64,000 nt of DNA from Skermanella pratensis (lineage in GTDB: Bacteria; Pseudomonadota; Alphaproteobacteria; Azospirillales; Azospirillaceae), in NCBI RefSeq assembly GCF_008843145.1, contig NZ_CP030265.1, positions 453,501 through 517,500 on the forward strand, written 5' to 3'. Of the stretch, positions 1 through 8,172 are shown one piece after another. Position 1 is the first letter of the stretch. Each line of letters begins with the position of its first letter. The position numbers and the translations under genes are program-made. Under the pieces are notes generated by a model that searched no databases, was not told the origin of the DNA, and saw only the letters and a program-made list of their open reading frames with translations.

Positions 1-384
1 CAGCTTGTCATGGCCGCCGCCGCCGTTGACCTCCAGCTTCTCGATGTTCTTGTCGGTCAGCTTGAACGGTACGAGGTTGACGCGGTCGAGCACGAAGCCG
101 GACCCGTTGGCCTTGACCACGAACTCGTCGCCGTCGGTGTTGGAGCCGTTGACGACCTGGGTGTCATGGCCCGAGCCGCCGTCGTTGAAGTCCGACCCGT
201 CGCCGTTGTTCCAGACGATCCTGTCGTGGCCGTGGCCGCCATTGTGCTTGTCGGTGCCCCGGTTGCCGGTGAGGGTGTCGTTGCCCCCCTTGCCGTTCAG
301 GATGTCGTCGCCGTCGAGGCCGAAGATGACGTCGTTGCCGTTGGTGCCGTCGAGGATGTCGTTGCCGTTGGTGGGATTGGCCAC
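1..384 (-). CDS. RTX-type calcium-binding repeat protein, N-terminal part (runs off window)
   Basis: The 128 visible codons start at GTG with an AGGAGA-type ribosome binding site about six bases upstream. The protein begins ANPTNGNDILDGTNGND and carries several glycine/aspartate-rich nonapeptides of the GGxGxDxLx kind (GLDGDDILNG, GKGGNDTLTG), the calcium-binding parallel beta-roll of the hemolysin family. Such proteins are normally exported by type I secretion through a C-terminal signal, which would lie outside the window. There is no N-terminal signal peptide, as expected for that route. Whether this is a toxin, enzyme, adhesin or S-layer-like protein cannot be told from the repeats. The reading frame stays open to base 1, so the gene is cut by the window edge and not visibly broken. 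Confidence 0.85.
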   Translation of the reverse strand, partial: MANPTNGNDILDGTNGNDVIFGLDGDDILNGKGGNDTLTGNRGTDKHNGGHGHDRIVWNNGDGSDFNDGGSGHDTQVVNGSNTDGDEFVVKANGSGFVLDRVNLVPFKLTDKNIEKLEVNGGGGHDKL

Positions 385-698
385 GTGCGGTCTCCTTGAA
401 AAAAGCGTGCCCGTGTCGGGCTTGCGTTGAAATGTGGGGGAACCTGGCGGTCGGGCTGTCTCGGTCGTGTCCAGGGTCCCGGTTCCCGCAGCCTTCATTG
501 GGAGTGTTGCGGACGAGGGAATTGATAACGCATAAATTATTCTTGAATATTTCCAGGAGCTGGGTTTTATGTTTCAATTGTATCAGCTTATATTGAGTCA
601 TATCTCTAAAGATAGCGGATGTACTCTTGAGCGCAGGCGGAGCATTGCCCTTCCGGACATCGCTCCGCGCCGGCCCAAGGGCATGGACTCCTTCGGCG
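385..698. other. Intergenic region upstream of the RTX gene
   Basis: I see no convincing gene here. The stretch from about 515 to 620 is clearly AT-rich compared with its surroundings and lies upstream of the minus-strand RTX gene, so it probably holds that gene's promoter. It also receives the 3' end of the OmpA-like lipoprotein gene. I could not assign a specific promoter box or terminator. Confidence 0.4.
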
Positions 699-2039
699 TC
701 ACGCGTCGGATTGGCAGGCGGTCGGACGGAACTCCACCCGGCGGTCCAGCATGTCGGACGCATCGTCACGGCCGGAACCGACGATCGGCTCCGACGATCC
801 GAGGCCGCGGGTGGTGATCCGCTCCCCGCCGGCGGCGGACTCCCTCGCGATGTCGACCCAGACCTTCTCGGCGCGGGCCAGGGAGAGCTGGTCGTTGAGG
901 GCGATCGGCCCGGTGGGGCTGGTATGGCCCACCAGTTCCACGCATTTCCCGGACGGCCCGACCCGGCGGGCGATCTGGCGCAGCCACATGCCGTAGGGTC
1001 CGCTCACCTGCGGGTCCGGCCAGTAGGCGGTGGAGGCGGGCCTGAACAGCATCATCAGGGCCATGCGGTCATGCCGCAGGCCGAAATCCACCAGCTGCGA
1101 GAAGGCCCCCTCCGCGTCGCCCTCGCGGCCGAGCTGCCAGTTCGCCAGATACAGCCCGTTGTGCACGCGGAGCTGGTTGCCCGCCGACGTGCGCTCCGCC
1201 GCCTGGAAGAGATCGAGCGCCTCCGCGTGCCGGTCCTCCTCGTAGGCCTGGATCGCGTCGGCGACCAGAGCCGAGGTCAGGATGCCCTCGAGATAGTCCG
1301 GCGCCACCGGTTCCCCCACCCGGGACAGGCAGGTGCGCAGATAGCCTTGAATGCTGCTGTCCACCAGCCAAGCCGGGCTGTCGCGGAAGAACTCCGTCGG
1401 CGCCGTATCGACTTCGCCGGCCTGGGCCCAGGCCATGCCGTGCCCGACCACGATCCCCGTCCGCAGGTCGGCCAGCGAGAACCAGATGCGGTAGGCCTGG
1501 GGTACTCCCGGGGCAAGCCCGGCGGAGCCGGCGCCGCGCAGGCTGCCCACGAGCACCAGCGGCGAGCGGCCGAGGGTGGCGGTGTTCAGGGGCTGGAGTT
1601 CGTAGTCGGGCTGTTCTTCGCGGATATAGGTCGCCAGCCGCTGTTCCATGGTCCGCGTGGATGCCGTCTGGGCGCCGGTAGCGCCGTCCACCAGGGGATC
1701 GATGACGACTCTCTGCGGGGACGCTCCGGGCCGGTACTCCGCAGGCAGGCTCGCGAACAGCTCGGCCGCCGCGCGCTCCACCGCCTCGTCCAGCGGCAGG
1801 GCGTCGGACGGCGGGGGCGGAAGCATCGGCGTCGGCGGCACCGGAAGGCTGACCAGGGTCGCGGCGGAGGCCGGGGCTGCGGCGGGCGGAAGCGATGCCG
1901 TTTCGTCCGCCATCTGCAGGGCGCATCCGGGCACGGCGGCAAGCAGGAGCACGGCCACCAGGGCCGCCGTCCTGCGGCGCAATGGCCGGTCCGCGGCCGT
2001 CCTGCCGGGAACGCTGATTGGACACCTGTTACTGGTCAT
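699..2039 (-). CDS. OmpA-like peptidoglycan-associated lipoprotein
   Basis: This is a predicted outer-membrane lipoprotein of 446 residues. The start is the ATG at 2039, chosen because an AGGAG lies about nine bases upstream and a lipoprotein signal follows: basic residues, a hydrophobic core ALVAVLLLAAV, then PGC as lipobox. A Pro/Ala-rich linker comes next, then a middle region with features of FlgO- or CsgG-like stress lipoproteins (MEQRLATYI, LVGSLR) and tetratricopeptide-like character. The last 120 residues resemble the OmpA C-terminal domain (VELVGHTSPTG, LSLARAEKVWVDI, RRVEF), which binds peptidoglycan. The role is probably envelope anchoring or sensing. The OmpA assignment is firm by motif; the middle domain is uncertain. 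Confidence 0.75.
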   Translation of the reverse strand: MTSNRCPISVPGRTAADRPLRRRTAALVAVLLLAAVPGCALQMADETASLPPAAAPASAATLVSLPVPPTPMLPPPPSDALPLDEAVERAAAELFASLPAEYRPGASPQRVVIDPLVDGATGAQTASTRTMEQRLATYIREEQPDYELQPLNTATLGRSPLVLVGSLRGAGSAGLAPGVPQAYRIWFSLADLRTGIVVGHGMAWAQAGEVDTAPTEFFRDSPAWLVDSSIQGYLRTCLSRVGEPVAPDYLEGILTSALVADAIQAYEEDRHAEALDLFQAAERTSAGNQLRVHNGLYLANWQLGREGDAEGAFSQLVDFGLRHDRMALMMLFRPASTAYWPDPQVSGPYGMWLRQIARRVGPSGKCVELVGHTSPTGPIALNDQLSLARAEKVWVDIARESAAGGERITTRGLGSSEPIVGSGRDDASDMLDRRVEFRPTACQSDA

Positions 2040-2236
2040 CGATAAAGCTCTCCTCGCTGTAACCTGCGGTGGAGCAGCAATGTAGATCGAACCTGACGGA
2101 AGCGAGCGCCTGACGGCTCCGGAAGCTGCCCGCCGGCACTCTGCAGAAGCATTAACCCGGGCGGGGCGCGCAAGCTTGGCGGACGGCGATTGTTGGGCGG
2201 TCCAGACCGCGGAAGCCTGATCCAAGGGAGATCACG

Positions 2237-2737
2237 ATGAATTCGGACCGGAAGAACCCAGACCGGAAGAACCCAGACTGGAAGAACCCAGGCCGGGGGA
2301 ACGCCTATCGGCGAACTCGGATGGCCCGGCCGGAGGAATGGCGTCACGCCGACAGGACGGCCGGGCGGCTGGCGCAGGGATTGGGCTGGTTCAGCCTGGC
2401 GCTGGGCTTGGCGCAGGTCGCCGCGCCGGCGGGAATGGCGCGGCTGGTCGGGGTTCCCGACGAGGAGGAGAACCGCAACGCCATGAGGGCGCTGGGCCTG
2501 CGCGAGATCGCCAGCGGTCTCGGCATCCTGGCCACCCGGCATCCGGCCCGCGCCGACTGGGTCTGGGCCCGGGTCGGCGGCGACGCGATCGACCTGGCGC
2601 TGCTGGGAAGGGCATGGGCTTCCGACCGTTCCGGGAAGCAAAGGGTGGCCGCGGCGACCGCCGCCGTGGCCGGCGTCATGGCCCTCGACCTGCTGTGCGG
2701 CCGGCGGCTGGACGGCTGGGAAGGCGGCGCCCCGTAA
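2237..2737 (+). CDS. Small membrane protein related to the N-terminal region of cyclase/dehydrase-type proteins
   Basis: The 166-residue protein has about three hydrophobic segments (GWFSLALGLAQVAAPAGMA; a middle GLREIASGLGILA stretch; and a C-terminal AATAAVAGVMALDLLC). This arrangement resembles the membrane portion found in front of SRPBCC (cyclase/dehydrase) domains in many alphaproteobacteria, but no SRPBCC domain follows. The N-terminus contains a short tandem repeat (RKNPD, RKNPD, WKNPG) encoded by near-identical 15-base units, so translation may instead start at the ATG at 2321 (MARPEEW). It is divergent from the lipoprotein gene. Function unknown. Confidence 0.6.
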   Translation: MNSDRKNPDRKNPDWKNPGRGNAYRRTRMARPEEWRHADRTAGRLAQGLGWFSLALGLAQVAAPAGMARLVGVPDEEENRNAMRALGLREIASGLGILATRHPARADWVWARVGGDAIDLALLGRAWASDRSGKQRVAAATAAVAGVMALDLLCGRRLDGWEGGAP

Positions 2738-2773
2738 CGCCCCGCCCCGGGCGAACGCAGTCCGGCGCCCGCC

Positions 2774-4135
2774 TTATTCCATCGCCCCCAGCGAGGGCGA
2801 CCGGGAACGGGCTTCGCCGACGGCGTCGAACAGGGTCCTGGTCAGTCCGCTCGCATTGCCCAGCGCCGGGCTGCGGGCGGTCAGGGCATAGCGTTCCCGG
2901 GCGTCTTCCAGGCCGGTCAGGCCGTCGTGGCTCGGGTTCCGCACGATTTTCGCGACGTCGTACCGGCTGACCGGCACGTCGAATTTCTGCGGGAAGGTCG
3001 GCAGGCCGTTGCGCTCGTACTGCTTGAACAGCCCCGCCCACAGTTGCGGGCCGACGCTGAAGCTGCCCACGTTGCCGTCGTTCCAGGCATACATCATCGG
3101 CGTGGGCGCGGTGTGGATGACCAGGTTGTCGCTGATGGTGATCTGCTGGTTGCCGCTCCGCCCGCCGGCGGCGTTGTTGCCGTAGGTCAGGCGGAAGGCG
3201 GTATAGGGCGAGTCCCCGACGATGGTGTTGTGATGGATGGCGCCGCGCACGACGCCCCGGACCTCGATGGCGGAGTCGTCGTAGTCGGCGATGATGTTGT
3301 TGCGCGCGATCTGGTCCACGCCTTCCTGCGAGGCGAAATCCGGGTCGAAATACTGCCCGCCGCTGTTGCCGCCCAGCATGAGCGCGGAATTGCCCCGGAT
3401 GCCGCTGATCAGGTTGCCCTCGATCAGGACCTGGTGTGAGCCGCCCTTGAAGAAGATGCCGGAGTTGCCCTGGGTCGGGTTGTGGATCCAGTTGTTCCTG
3501 ACCACGGCGGTGCGCACGCCGACGCCGTCCACGACGGCATTGTTGATCGGCTGCTGAAGGTCGGAGTCCTCGATATAGACGTTCTCGACGTCGGCCTTGA
3601 TCTGGTTGTTCCGGTTGATCTTGATCGCCGCGCCGGAGCCCGTCCGCAGCGAATGGATCTTCATGCCGCGCACGATGATGTTGCGGATCGATTTCTGCCA
3701 CGGGGAGATATGGAGATTGTCCCCCAGGCCGTTGACGATCTCCAGCCCCTCGACCACGACGTTCGACGCGGTGATCTGGAACGAGCCCGTGTTGTTCAGG
3801 TCGAGCGTCGGCGTCGCCCCCTTCGCCGCGCGCACGGTGATCCACTGCGCGGGCGTTCCGGAGTTGAGGATGACGAAGCCTCTCGAAGCCTTGTACACGC
3901 CCTCGTGGATCTCCACCACGTCGCCGGGCTTGGCCCGGTTCAGCGCGTCCTGGAGCGACTGCCCGTTGCGGACCGGGATCGTCCTGGCCCCGGTGCCCTG
4001 AGGTTCCGGCGTCCGGAACCAGGCGGGATCGACATTGTTGGCCTGGGCCTGAGCCTGTGCGGGACTGGCGACCTGGACTGCGCAGGTCATCGACGCGGCG
4101 GCGATAAGCAGCGTAAGACGGGATCTGATTTTCAT
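2774..4135 (-). CDS. Secreted right-handed parallel beta-helix protein
   Basis: The 453-residue protein begins with a clear Sec signal peptide (MKIRSRLTLLIAAASM, cleavage near AQAQA). The mature part has regularly spaced short strands with Asn ladders (NNIIADYDDSAIEVRG, NNWIHNPTQGNSGIFFKG, GNLISGIRGNSALMLGG), the pattern of pectate-lyase-like and PbH1 repeat proteins. It opens with a typical IPVRNGQSLQDALNRAKPGDVVEIHEGVY segment split over several strands, shared by polysaccharide lyase 6-like and related secreted proteins. A carbohydrate-degrading or -binding role in the periplasm or outside the cell is likely. The uronate-catabolism operon 3 kb away makes a polysaccharide lyase role attractive, but I see no diagnostic catalytic residues. 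Confidence 0.7.
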   Translation of the reverse strand: MKIRSRLTLLIAAASMTCAVQVASPAQAQAQANNVDPAWFRTPEPQGTGARTIPVRNGQSLQDALNRAKPGDVVEIHEGVYKASRGFVILNSGTPAQWITVRAAKGATPTLDLNNTGSFQITASNVVVEGLEIVNGLGDNLHISPWQKSIRNIIVRGMKIHSLRTGSGAAIKINRNNQIKADVENVYIEDSDLQQPINNAVVDGVGVRTAVVRNNWIHNPTQGNSGIFFKGGSHQVLIEGNLISGIRGNSALMLGGNSGGQYFDPDFASQEGVDQIARNNIIADYDDSAIEVRGVVRGAIHHNTIVGDSPYTAFRLTYGNNAAGGRSGNQQITISDNLVIHTAPTPMMYAWNDGNVGSFSVGPQLWAGLFKQYERNGLPTFPQKFDVPVSRYDVAKIVRNPSHDGLTGLEDARERYALTARSPALGNASGLTRTLFDAVGEARSRSPSLGAME

Positions 4136-4298
4136 GAAATGGCGCCTGCACCCTCGATCAGCGGTGCCCGGTTTCTAAGCAGTTTTGTGGAGCATTAATG
4201 GATCATTTCGCTATTACAAGTTTCGTCCCGGATAGGACAAAATAGGGCCGCCCCGGGCGGGGCTTCGCAACCAGGAATTCGCCGCGAGCAGGGTTCGC

Positions 4299-5117
4299 AT
4301 GACTCGGGAGTTGCCTTTCCGGACAAGGTCTTCATTACGTGACGACATCGAGCATTTGGGCATCCGTCCCGGCGATGCCGTCATGATCCACGCCGCCATG
4401 AGCCGTGTCGGACGCCTTCTGAACGGCCCCGACGCGCTGATCGGCGCGCTGCTCGACGCGGTGGGCTCGGGCGGCCCGGGCGGAACCATCCTCGCCTATA
4501 CCGACTGGGACGCCCGGTACGACGAACTCCTGGACCGGGACGGCCGCGTCCCCGAGGCGTGGCGCGCCCACGTGCCCCCCTTCGACCCCTCGGCCTCCCG
4601 GTCGGCCCGGGACAACGGCATCCTGGCGGAATTCATCCGGACCTATCCCGGCAGCCTTCGGAGCGGCAATCCGGGGGCATCCGTCGCCGCCGTCGGCGCG
4701 CGGGCGGAGTGGTTCACCGCCGACCATCCCCTCGACTACGGCTATGGCGAGGATTCACCCCTGGCCAGGCTCGTCGCCGCGCGCGGCAGGGTGCTGATGG
4801 TCGGCGCGCCGCTGGACACCATGACCCTGCTGCACCATGCCGAGCACCTGGCCCGCATCCCGGGCAAGCGCGTCCGCCGCCACGAGGTCCCGTTCGCCAC
4901 CCCGGCCGGAACCGCGTGGCGCATGGTCGAGGAGTTCGAAACCGCCGATCCGATCGTCCCCGGCCTTGAGGACGACTACTTCGCCACCGTCGTGGAGGAG
5001 TTCCTGGCGGCCGGCCGGGGCACGCGGGGGCTGGTCGGGGACGCGCCCGCGGTGCTGGTGGACGCCGCGGATATCACGGAGTTCGCGGTCGGGTGGCTGG
5101 AGCGGCGGGGTAGGTGA
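4299..5117 (+). CDS. AAC(3)-family aminoglycoside N-acetyltransferase
   Basis: The 272-residue protein matches the Antibiotic_NAT family, which transfers acetyl from acetyl-CoA to the 3-amino group of aminoglycosides. Visible family features are the early GIRPGDAVMIHAAMSRVG block, GGTILAYTDWD, the central NPGASVAAVGARAEW, and the cofactor-site motif VGAPLDTMTLLHHAEHLA. Length is normal for AAC(3)-III/IV-like enzymes (about 260-280). It is a single gene, divergent from the beta-helix gene, with no integron or transposon parts near it, and its base composition matches the chromosome. It therefore looks like a resident gene whose natural substrate may not be a clinical drug. The family call is firm; resistance phenotype is not shown. 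Confidence 0.85.
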   Translation: MTRELPFRTRSSLRDDIEHLGIRPGDAVMIHAAMSRVGRLLNGPDALIGALLDAVGSGGPGGTILAYTDWDARYDELLDRDGRVPEAWRAHVPPFDPSASRSARDNGILAEFIRTYPGSLRSGNPGASVAAVGARAEWFTADHPLDYGYGEDSPLARLVAARGRVLMVGAPLDTMTLLHHAEHLARIPGKRVRRHEVPFATPAGTAWRMVEEFETADPIVPGLEDDYFATVVEEFLAAGRGTRGLVGDAPAVLVDAADITEFAVGWLERRGR

Positions 5118-5360
5118 GGGGGCGGGTGGCCTGGCGCCTGGTCGGCCTGAAACCGTGCTTCTCTGGCGGTGCCCACGCGATGGCGCAATGATGCCGTGCA
5201 AACCCACGAAAACGACGGGTTCGCGCGGGTAAGGGCGTTGATGTTCTGCCGTGAATCTCGATCTTCCCGAAGGCTTAGAACGGTACCGTGACGAAGCGGT
5301 TCGCCTCCCCGCCGATCCGGGTGTAGCGGTAGATACTATCCAGGAGGCGGCCATCCGGGT

Positions 5361-5518
5361 TCAGGCTTTGTTGCGCGCGATGACATCTGCAGCCGTAAGC
5401 GGCTGGTAGGAGGATTCCAGAGCCGCGTAGGCATGGGCGAGTTCGGCCCTGAGCCTGTACAAAAGCTCCCGCTCAATGCGCTACTCAGGCGGACCGTCAA
5501 CGTCATCGTGCGAGCCAT
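5361..5518 (-). pseudogene. Remnant of a small ribbon-helix-helix-type antitoxin gene
   Basis: Reading leftward, the ATG at 5518 gives MARTMTLTVRLSSAL, the opening strand of a CopG/ParD-like antitoxin. After about 15 codons the coherent sequence continues in another frame as ERELLYRLRAELAHAYAAL and then ESSYQPLTAADVIARNKA, ending at 5361. The body of the DNA-binding domain is missing, so this looks like an internal deletion plus frame change. A further coherent tail (LNPDGRLLDSIYRY, then TRIGGEANRFVTVPF) ends at 5275 in a third frame and may be the remnant of the partner or of another gene. The region sits next to an intact HepT/MntA pair. Confidence 0.5.
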
Positions 5519-5635
5519 GGCGGCATGCCTTTCGTGATCACTGTATTAAAGACAACTAAGAATATACGCCACAAGACGTGACGCATCTCAGTGCGGGAAA
5601 ACGGCATGCGTCCTGGCTCACCGACGCGGCATCGA

Positions 5636-6001
5636 TCATCGCTGATCGGTACCGGGAGACTCTTCCCCCTTCTCTCCGGCTATGCGCAAGGCATTTTCAA
5701 GTGGATCAATCTCGTCCTCCACCACATCCCATACCCGGCGGATGTTGGTCCGGAAATACTCGTGAACGATGCGGTCCCGCATGCCGGAGATGGCCCGCCA
5801 CGGAATTGTCGTGCAAGCTGCCTTGAACTCGGGGCTGATGCCCTTCACAGACTCTCCAATAACCCCGATCGAGTAAAGAACTGAGCGGATAACGACGGGA
5901 TTACGGGAGAAGGCCGCGTAATCCATGCCGGCCGTGTCGGCGCGGATGTCGGCAATGGCGCCGAGGATGTCATCAACCCTCTCGCGGTCACTGCGCGCCA
6001 T
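5636..6001 (-). CDS. hepT: HepT-like ribonuclease toxin (DUF86)
   Basis: The 121-residue all-helical protein carries the HepT catalytic motif RX4HXY as R75-H80-Y82 in the segment RDRIVHEYF, preceded by the conserved IPWRAISGM. In characterised pairs the HEPN RNase HepT is neutralised when its MNT partner adds AMP groups to the motif tyrosine. The start codon overlaps the stop of the upstream antitoxin gene by one base (TGATG), so the two are translationally coupled. All key residues are present and the gene appears intact. Role: toxin half of a type VII toxin-antitoxin module, possibly anti-phage. Confidence 0.85.
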   Translation of the reverse strand: MARSDRERVDDILGAIADIRADTAGMDYAAFSRNPVVIRSVLYSIGVIGESVKGISPEFKAACTTIPWRAISGMRDRIVHEYFRTNIRRVWDVVEDEIDPLENALRIAGEKGEESPGTDQR

Positions 6002-6303
6002 CAGAACACGGGCACATGATCATGTTCGAACGCCACACGCACCTGGGGCCGAAATGCGTCGGCCTCCCCGAGATCCACGGGACGGCCGAGGGCGTCCTCA
6101 AGCAGGAGGCGGGTGTCTTCCATTCGGATCAGCGAAAACGGCCGGCCTGGCTCAATCTCGATCGCGATATCGACGTCACTGTCCGCACGCGCTTCACCGC
6201 GCGCGATGGAGCCGAAAATGGCAAGATGACGTATGCCGCGCCGACGGAGTTCCACTTCCTGCGCCCTGATGCGTTGCACGATGTCATCGAGTGCGCTTGC
6301 CAC
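6001..6303 (-). CDS. mntA: MntA-like nucleotidyltransferase antitoxin
   Basis: The protein of about 100 residues has the minimal nucleotidyltransferase signature GSX10DXD (GSIARGEARADSDVDIAIE) that defines MNT-domain antitoxins. It would AMPylate and silence the HepT encoded immediately downstream. I chose the GTG at 6303 because GGAG lies five bases upstream and homologues begin near here. The open frame continues much further upstream, to 6609, but that stretch belongs to a different, truncated gene, so the longer 202-codon version would be a chimera. Coupled to hepT by a one-base overlap. Confidence 0.8.
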   Translation of the reverse strand: MASALDDIVQRIRAQEVELRRRGIRHLAIFGSIARGEARADSDVDIAIEIEPGRPFSLIRMEDTRLLLEDALGRPVDLGEADAFRPQVRVAFEHDHVPVF

Positions 6304-6420
6304 AACTTCTCCAAGGCTCCTTGCATCCCGATTTTCAGAATAAGTGAGGAGGACTGGGGCGGCAAGGCGGTTTGTCGATTGCCCGTTTGGAGAACCAGGG
6401 ATGGGAAATTCTTCTGAGCA

Positions 6421-6609
6421 TGAGTGTTTCATGGTGTTCTGGTGCTTGAATTCGATCGAACCCTCGGAACGGCCGTTCAGCAGAGGAAGCAACTGTCGAC
6501 GGCGTCCGGCTTTGCTGTAGGGGCGCCCGGAAATGTCGTCGGCCAGCATCGCGAAATAATCCGCGATGATCAGATCGTTCTCCCTATCGATCCAAGGCTC
6601 GTTCGACAT
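6421..6609 (-). pseudogene. Truncated N-terminus of a DUF3883/restriction-like protein
   Basis: From the ATG at 6609 the sequence reads MSNEPWIDRENDLIIADYFAM, then LADDISGRPYSKA and, further on, GSIEFKHQN. From memory this matches the start of a family of DUF3883-containing proteins often found in defence or restriction settings (WT..QNDAIVADYFAML, GRPYNKAEHN, SIEFKHQN). About 60 codons on, the similarity stops and the frame runs into the MntA gene. The rest of the gene is gone, so this is read as a deletion scar. The frame happens to be open into mntA, which could produce a fusion protein if this start were used. Confidence 0.5.
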
Positions 6610-6671
6610 TGGGCCAGGCTAACGGAGTCGGACCCGACTGTCATCGGAAGTACGGGTTTGAAACGGCAAAA

Positions 6672-6761
6672 TGGCGGATGGGGTGGGATTCGAACCCACG
6701 GTGAGCTTGCACCCACGGCGGTTTTCAAGACCGCTGCCTTAAACCGCTCGGCCACCCATCC
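6672..6761 (-). tRNA. tRNA-Ser (anticodon TGA)
   Basis: On the minus strand the 90-base sequence folds as a class II tRNA: acceptor GGATGGG pairs with CCCATCC followed by G and an encoded CCA, the D-arm is GTGGCCGAGCGG, the anticodon loop CTTGAAA gives anticodon TGA, the variable arm is long, and the T-loop is GGTTCGAATCC. It reads UCA serine codons. Confidence 0.97.
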
Positions 6762-6840
6762 GGCAGGGGTTGAGTAGCCCAGGTGGCGGGCGGGTTCAAG
6801 TGCGGCTTGCGGGGCGACCATGCGGGCGAAGACACGGGCG

Positions 6841-6875
6841 AAAAAAAGGCCCCGCAGCGGATGGCGCGCGGGGCC
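6841..6875 (-). terminator. Rho-independent terminator of the uronate operon
   Basis: Read on the minus strand, an 8-bp perfect GGCCCCGC/GCGGGGCC stem (6868-6875 and 6848-6855) with a 12-base loop is followed directly by seven T residues (6841-6847). It lies about 100 bases past the last gene (6976) of the GntR/TRAP/kdu operon and before tRNA-Ser. Confidence 0.85.
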
Positions 6876-6975
6876 CAAGTCTTAGGGAGGAAACGCAACC
6901 ATGTGCGTGATCCCAGTTTTAGGTTAGAATCCTTTCAAATTCGTTAACCATAACCTGCCCATGGATTTTTTTCGC

Positions 6976-7347
6976 TCACGCCGGCGGCAGGAAGTCCTCG
7001 CGCAGAGGGGTGAAGACGTCCAGCAGGATGCCGGGCTCGACGTTGACGGCGCCGTGCAGCGCGTCGGACGGCACGACGAAGCTGTCGCCGGCCGACAGGC
7101 GCTCGGTGCGGCCGGCGATGGTGATGTCGAAGACGCCGCTTTCCACCAAGCTGCACTGGGTGTGCGGGTGGCGGTGCGGGGTGCCGATGGCGCCGGCCTC
7201 GAAGGCGACCCGCGCCATCATGATCGTCTCGTCGTAGCACAGGATCTTGCGGCGCAGTCCTTCGCCAACGGTCTCCCAGCCGATCTCGGCGTCCTTCAGG
7301 AAGACATCGCTGCCGCGCTTCGTGTCCTGATCCGATCCAGTTTCCAT
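6976..7347 (-). CDS. kdgF: KdgF-like cupin, uronate-derivative processing
   Basis: The 123-residue single-domain cupin has the metal-binding HRHPHTQCSLVESGVFD motif and the second motif GDSFVVPSDALHGAVN, closely resembling KdgF of pectin-degrading bacteria. KdgF is known to convert the unsaturated monouronate released from pectin or alginate oligomers to 4-deoxy-L-threo-5-hexosulose uronate (DKI), the substrate of KduI. Its place as the last gene after kduI and kduD supports that role. The start at 7347 (METGSD) has a GAGGAGCGAGGGAC-type site just upstream. Confidence 0.75.
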   Translation of the reverse strand: METGSDQDTKRGSDVFLKDAEIGWETVGEGLRRKILCYDETIMMARVAFEAGAIGTPHRHPHTQCSLVESGVFDITIAGRTERLSAGDSFVVPSDALHGAVNVEPGILLDVFTPLREDFLPPA

Positions 7348-7379
7348 GTCCCTCGCTCCTCTCTTTTCGATCGAAGACC

Positions 7380-8159
7380 TCAGCGGACCAGCCAGCCGCC
7401 GTCCACCGGAAGCACCACGCCGTGGACATAGTCCGACGCCGCCGAGGCCAGGAAGACCGCGGCGCCGCCCAGGTCCTCCGGCTTGCCCCAGCGGCCGGCG
7501 GGGATGCGACCCAGGATGTCGGCGCTGCGCTTCTGGTCCTCGCGAAGCGCCTGCGTGTTGTTGGTGACGAAATAGCCAGGCGCCAGCGCGTTCACGTTGA
7601 TCCCGCGCGCCGCCCATTCGCAGGCCAGCAGCCGGGTCAGGCCGGCCAGCCCGCTCTTGGACGCCGTGTAGGACGGGATCCGGATGCCGCCCTGGAAGGA
7701 CAGCATCGACGCGATGTTGATGATCTTCCCCGGCCGCCCGGCCTCCAGCAGCCGGCGGGCGAAGGCCTGGGACAGGAAGAAGGCGGACTTCAGGTTGACG
7801 TCCATGACGGCGTCCCAGTCCTCCTCCGTGAAGACGATCGCGTCGGCCCGGCGGATGATCCCGGCATTGTTGACCAGGATGTCGGCCCGGCCGCTCCAGC
7901 CCACGGTTTGCTCCACGATGCCGGCCAGCGGCGCGGTGGAGCCCAGGTCGGCCCGGATCTCCAGGAACGGCGCGCCGGTCTCGGCGACCATGGCGGCCGT
8001 TTCGTCCATGGACGAGCGGCCGACCGCCGCGATGCCGGCGCCGGCCCGGGCCAGCGCCACCGCGATGCCCTGGCCGATGCCGGTGTTCGCCCCGGTCACG
8101 ATCGCCGTCGATCCGGTCAGGTCGAACGAGGGCCCGGACGAAGTCTCGGACGAAGTCAT
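7380..8159 (-). CDS. kduD: 2-dehydro-3-deoxy-D-gluconate 5-dehydrogenase (KduD)
   Basis: A 259-residue short-chain dehydrogenase with the Rossmann motif TGANTGIGQGIA, NNAG, catalytic Ser in NIASMLSFQGG and YTASK. The combination INVNALAPGYFVTNNTQALR and PVDGGWLVR is typical of KduD, which reduces 2,5-diketo-3-deoxygluconate to 2-keto-3-deoxygluconate. It lies 13 bases downstream of kduI in the same orientation. The later KDG kinase and aldolase genes are not in the window. Confidence 0.9.
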   Translation of the reverse strand: MTSSETSSGPSFDLTGSTAIVTGANTGIGQGIAVALARAGAGIAAVGRSSMDETAAMVAETGAPFLEIRADLGSTAPLAGIVEQTVGWSGRADILVNNAGIIRRADAIVFTEEDWDAVMDVNLKSAFFLSQAFARRLLEAGRPGKIINIASMLSFQGGIRIPSYTASKSGLAGLTRLLACEWAARGINVNALAPGYFVTNNTQALREDQKRSADILGRIPAGRWGKPEDLGGAAVFLASAASDYVHGVVLPVDGGWLVR

Positions 8160-8172
8160 GGCGTTCCCTCCC

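Noticed and set aside
5118..5274. Possible gene after aac(3)
   Set aside because: Short frames exist but none shows coherent protein character or a ribosome site; only the relics from 5275 on look gene-derived.
6304..6420. Longer MntA starting at 6609
   Set aside because: The N-terminal 60 residues belong to a DUF3883-like family and MNT similarity starts near the GTG at 6303, which has its own ribosome site.
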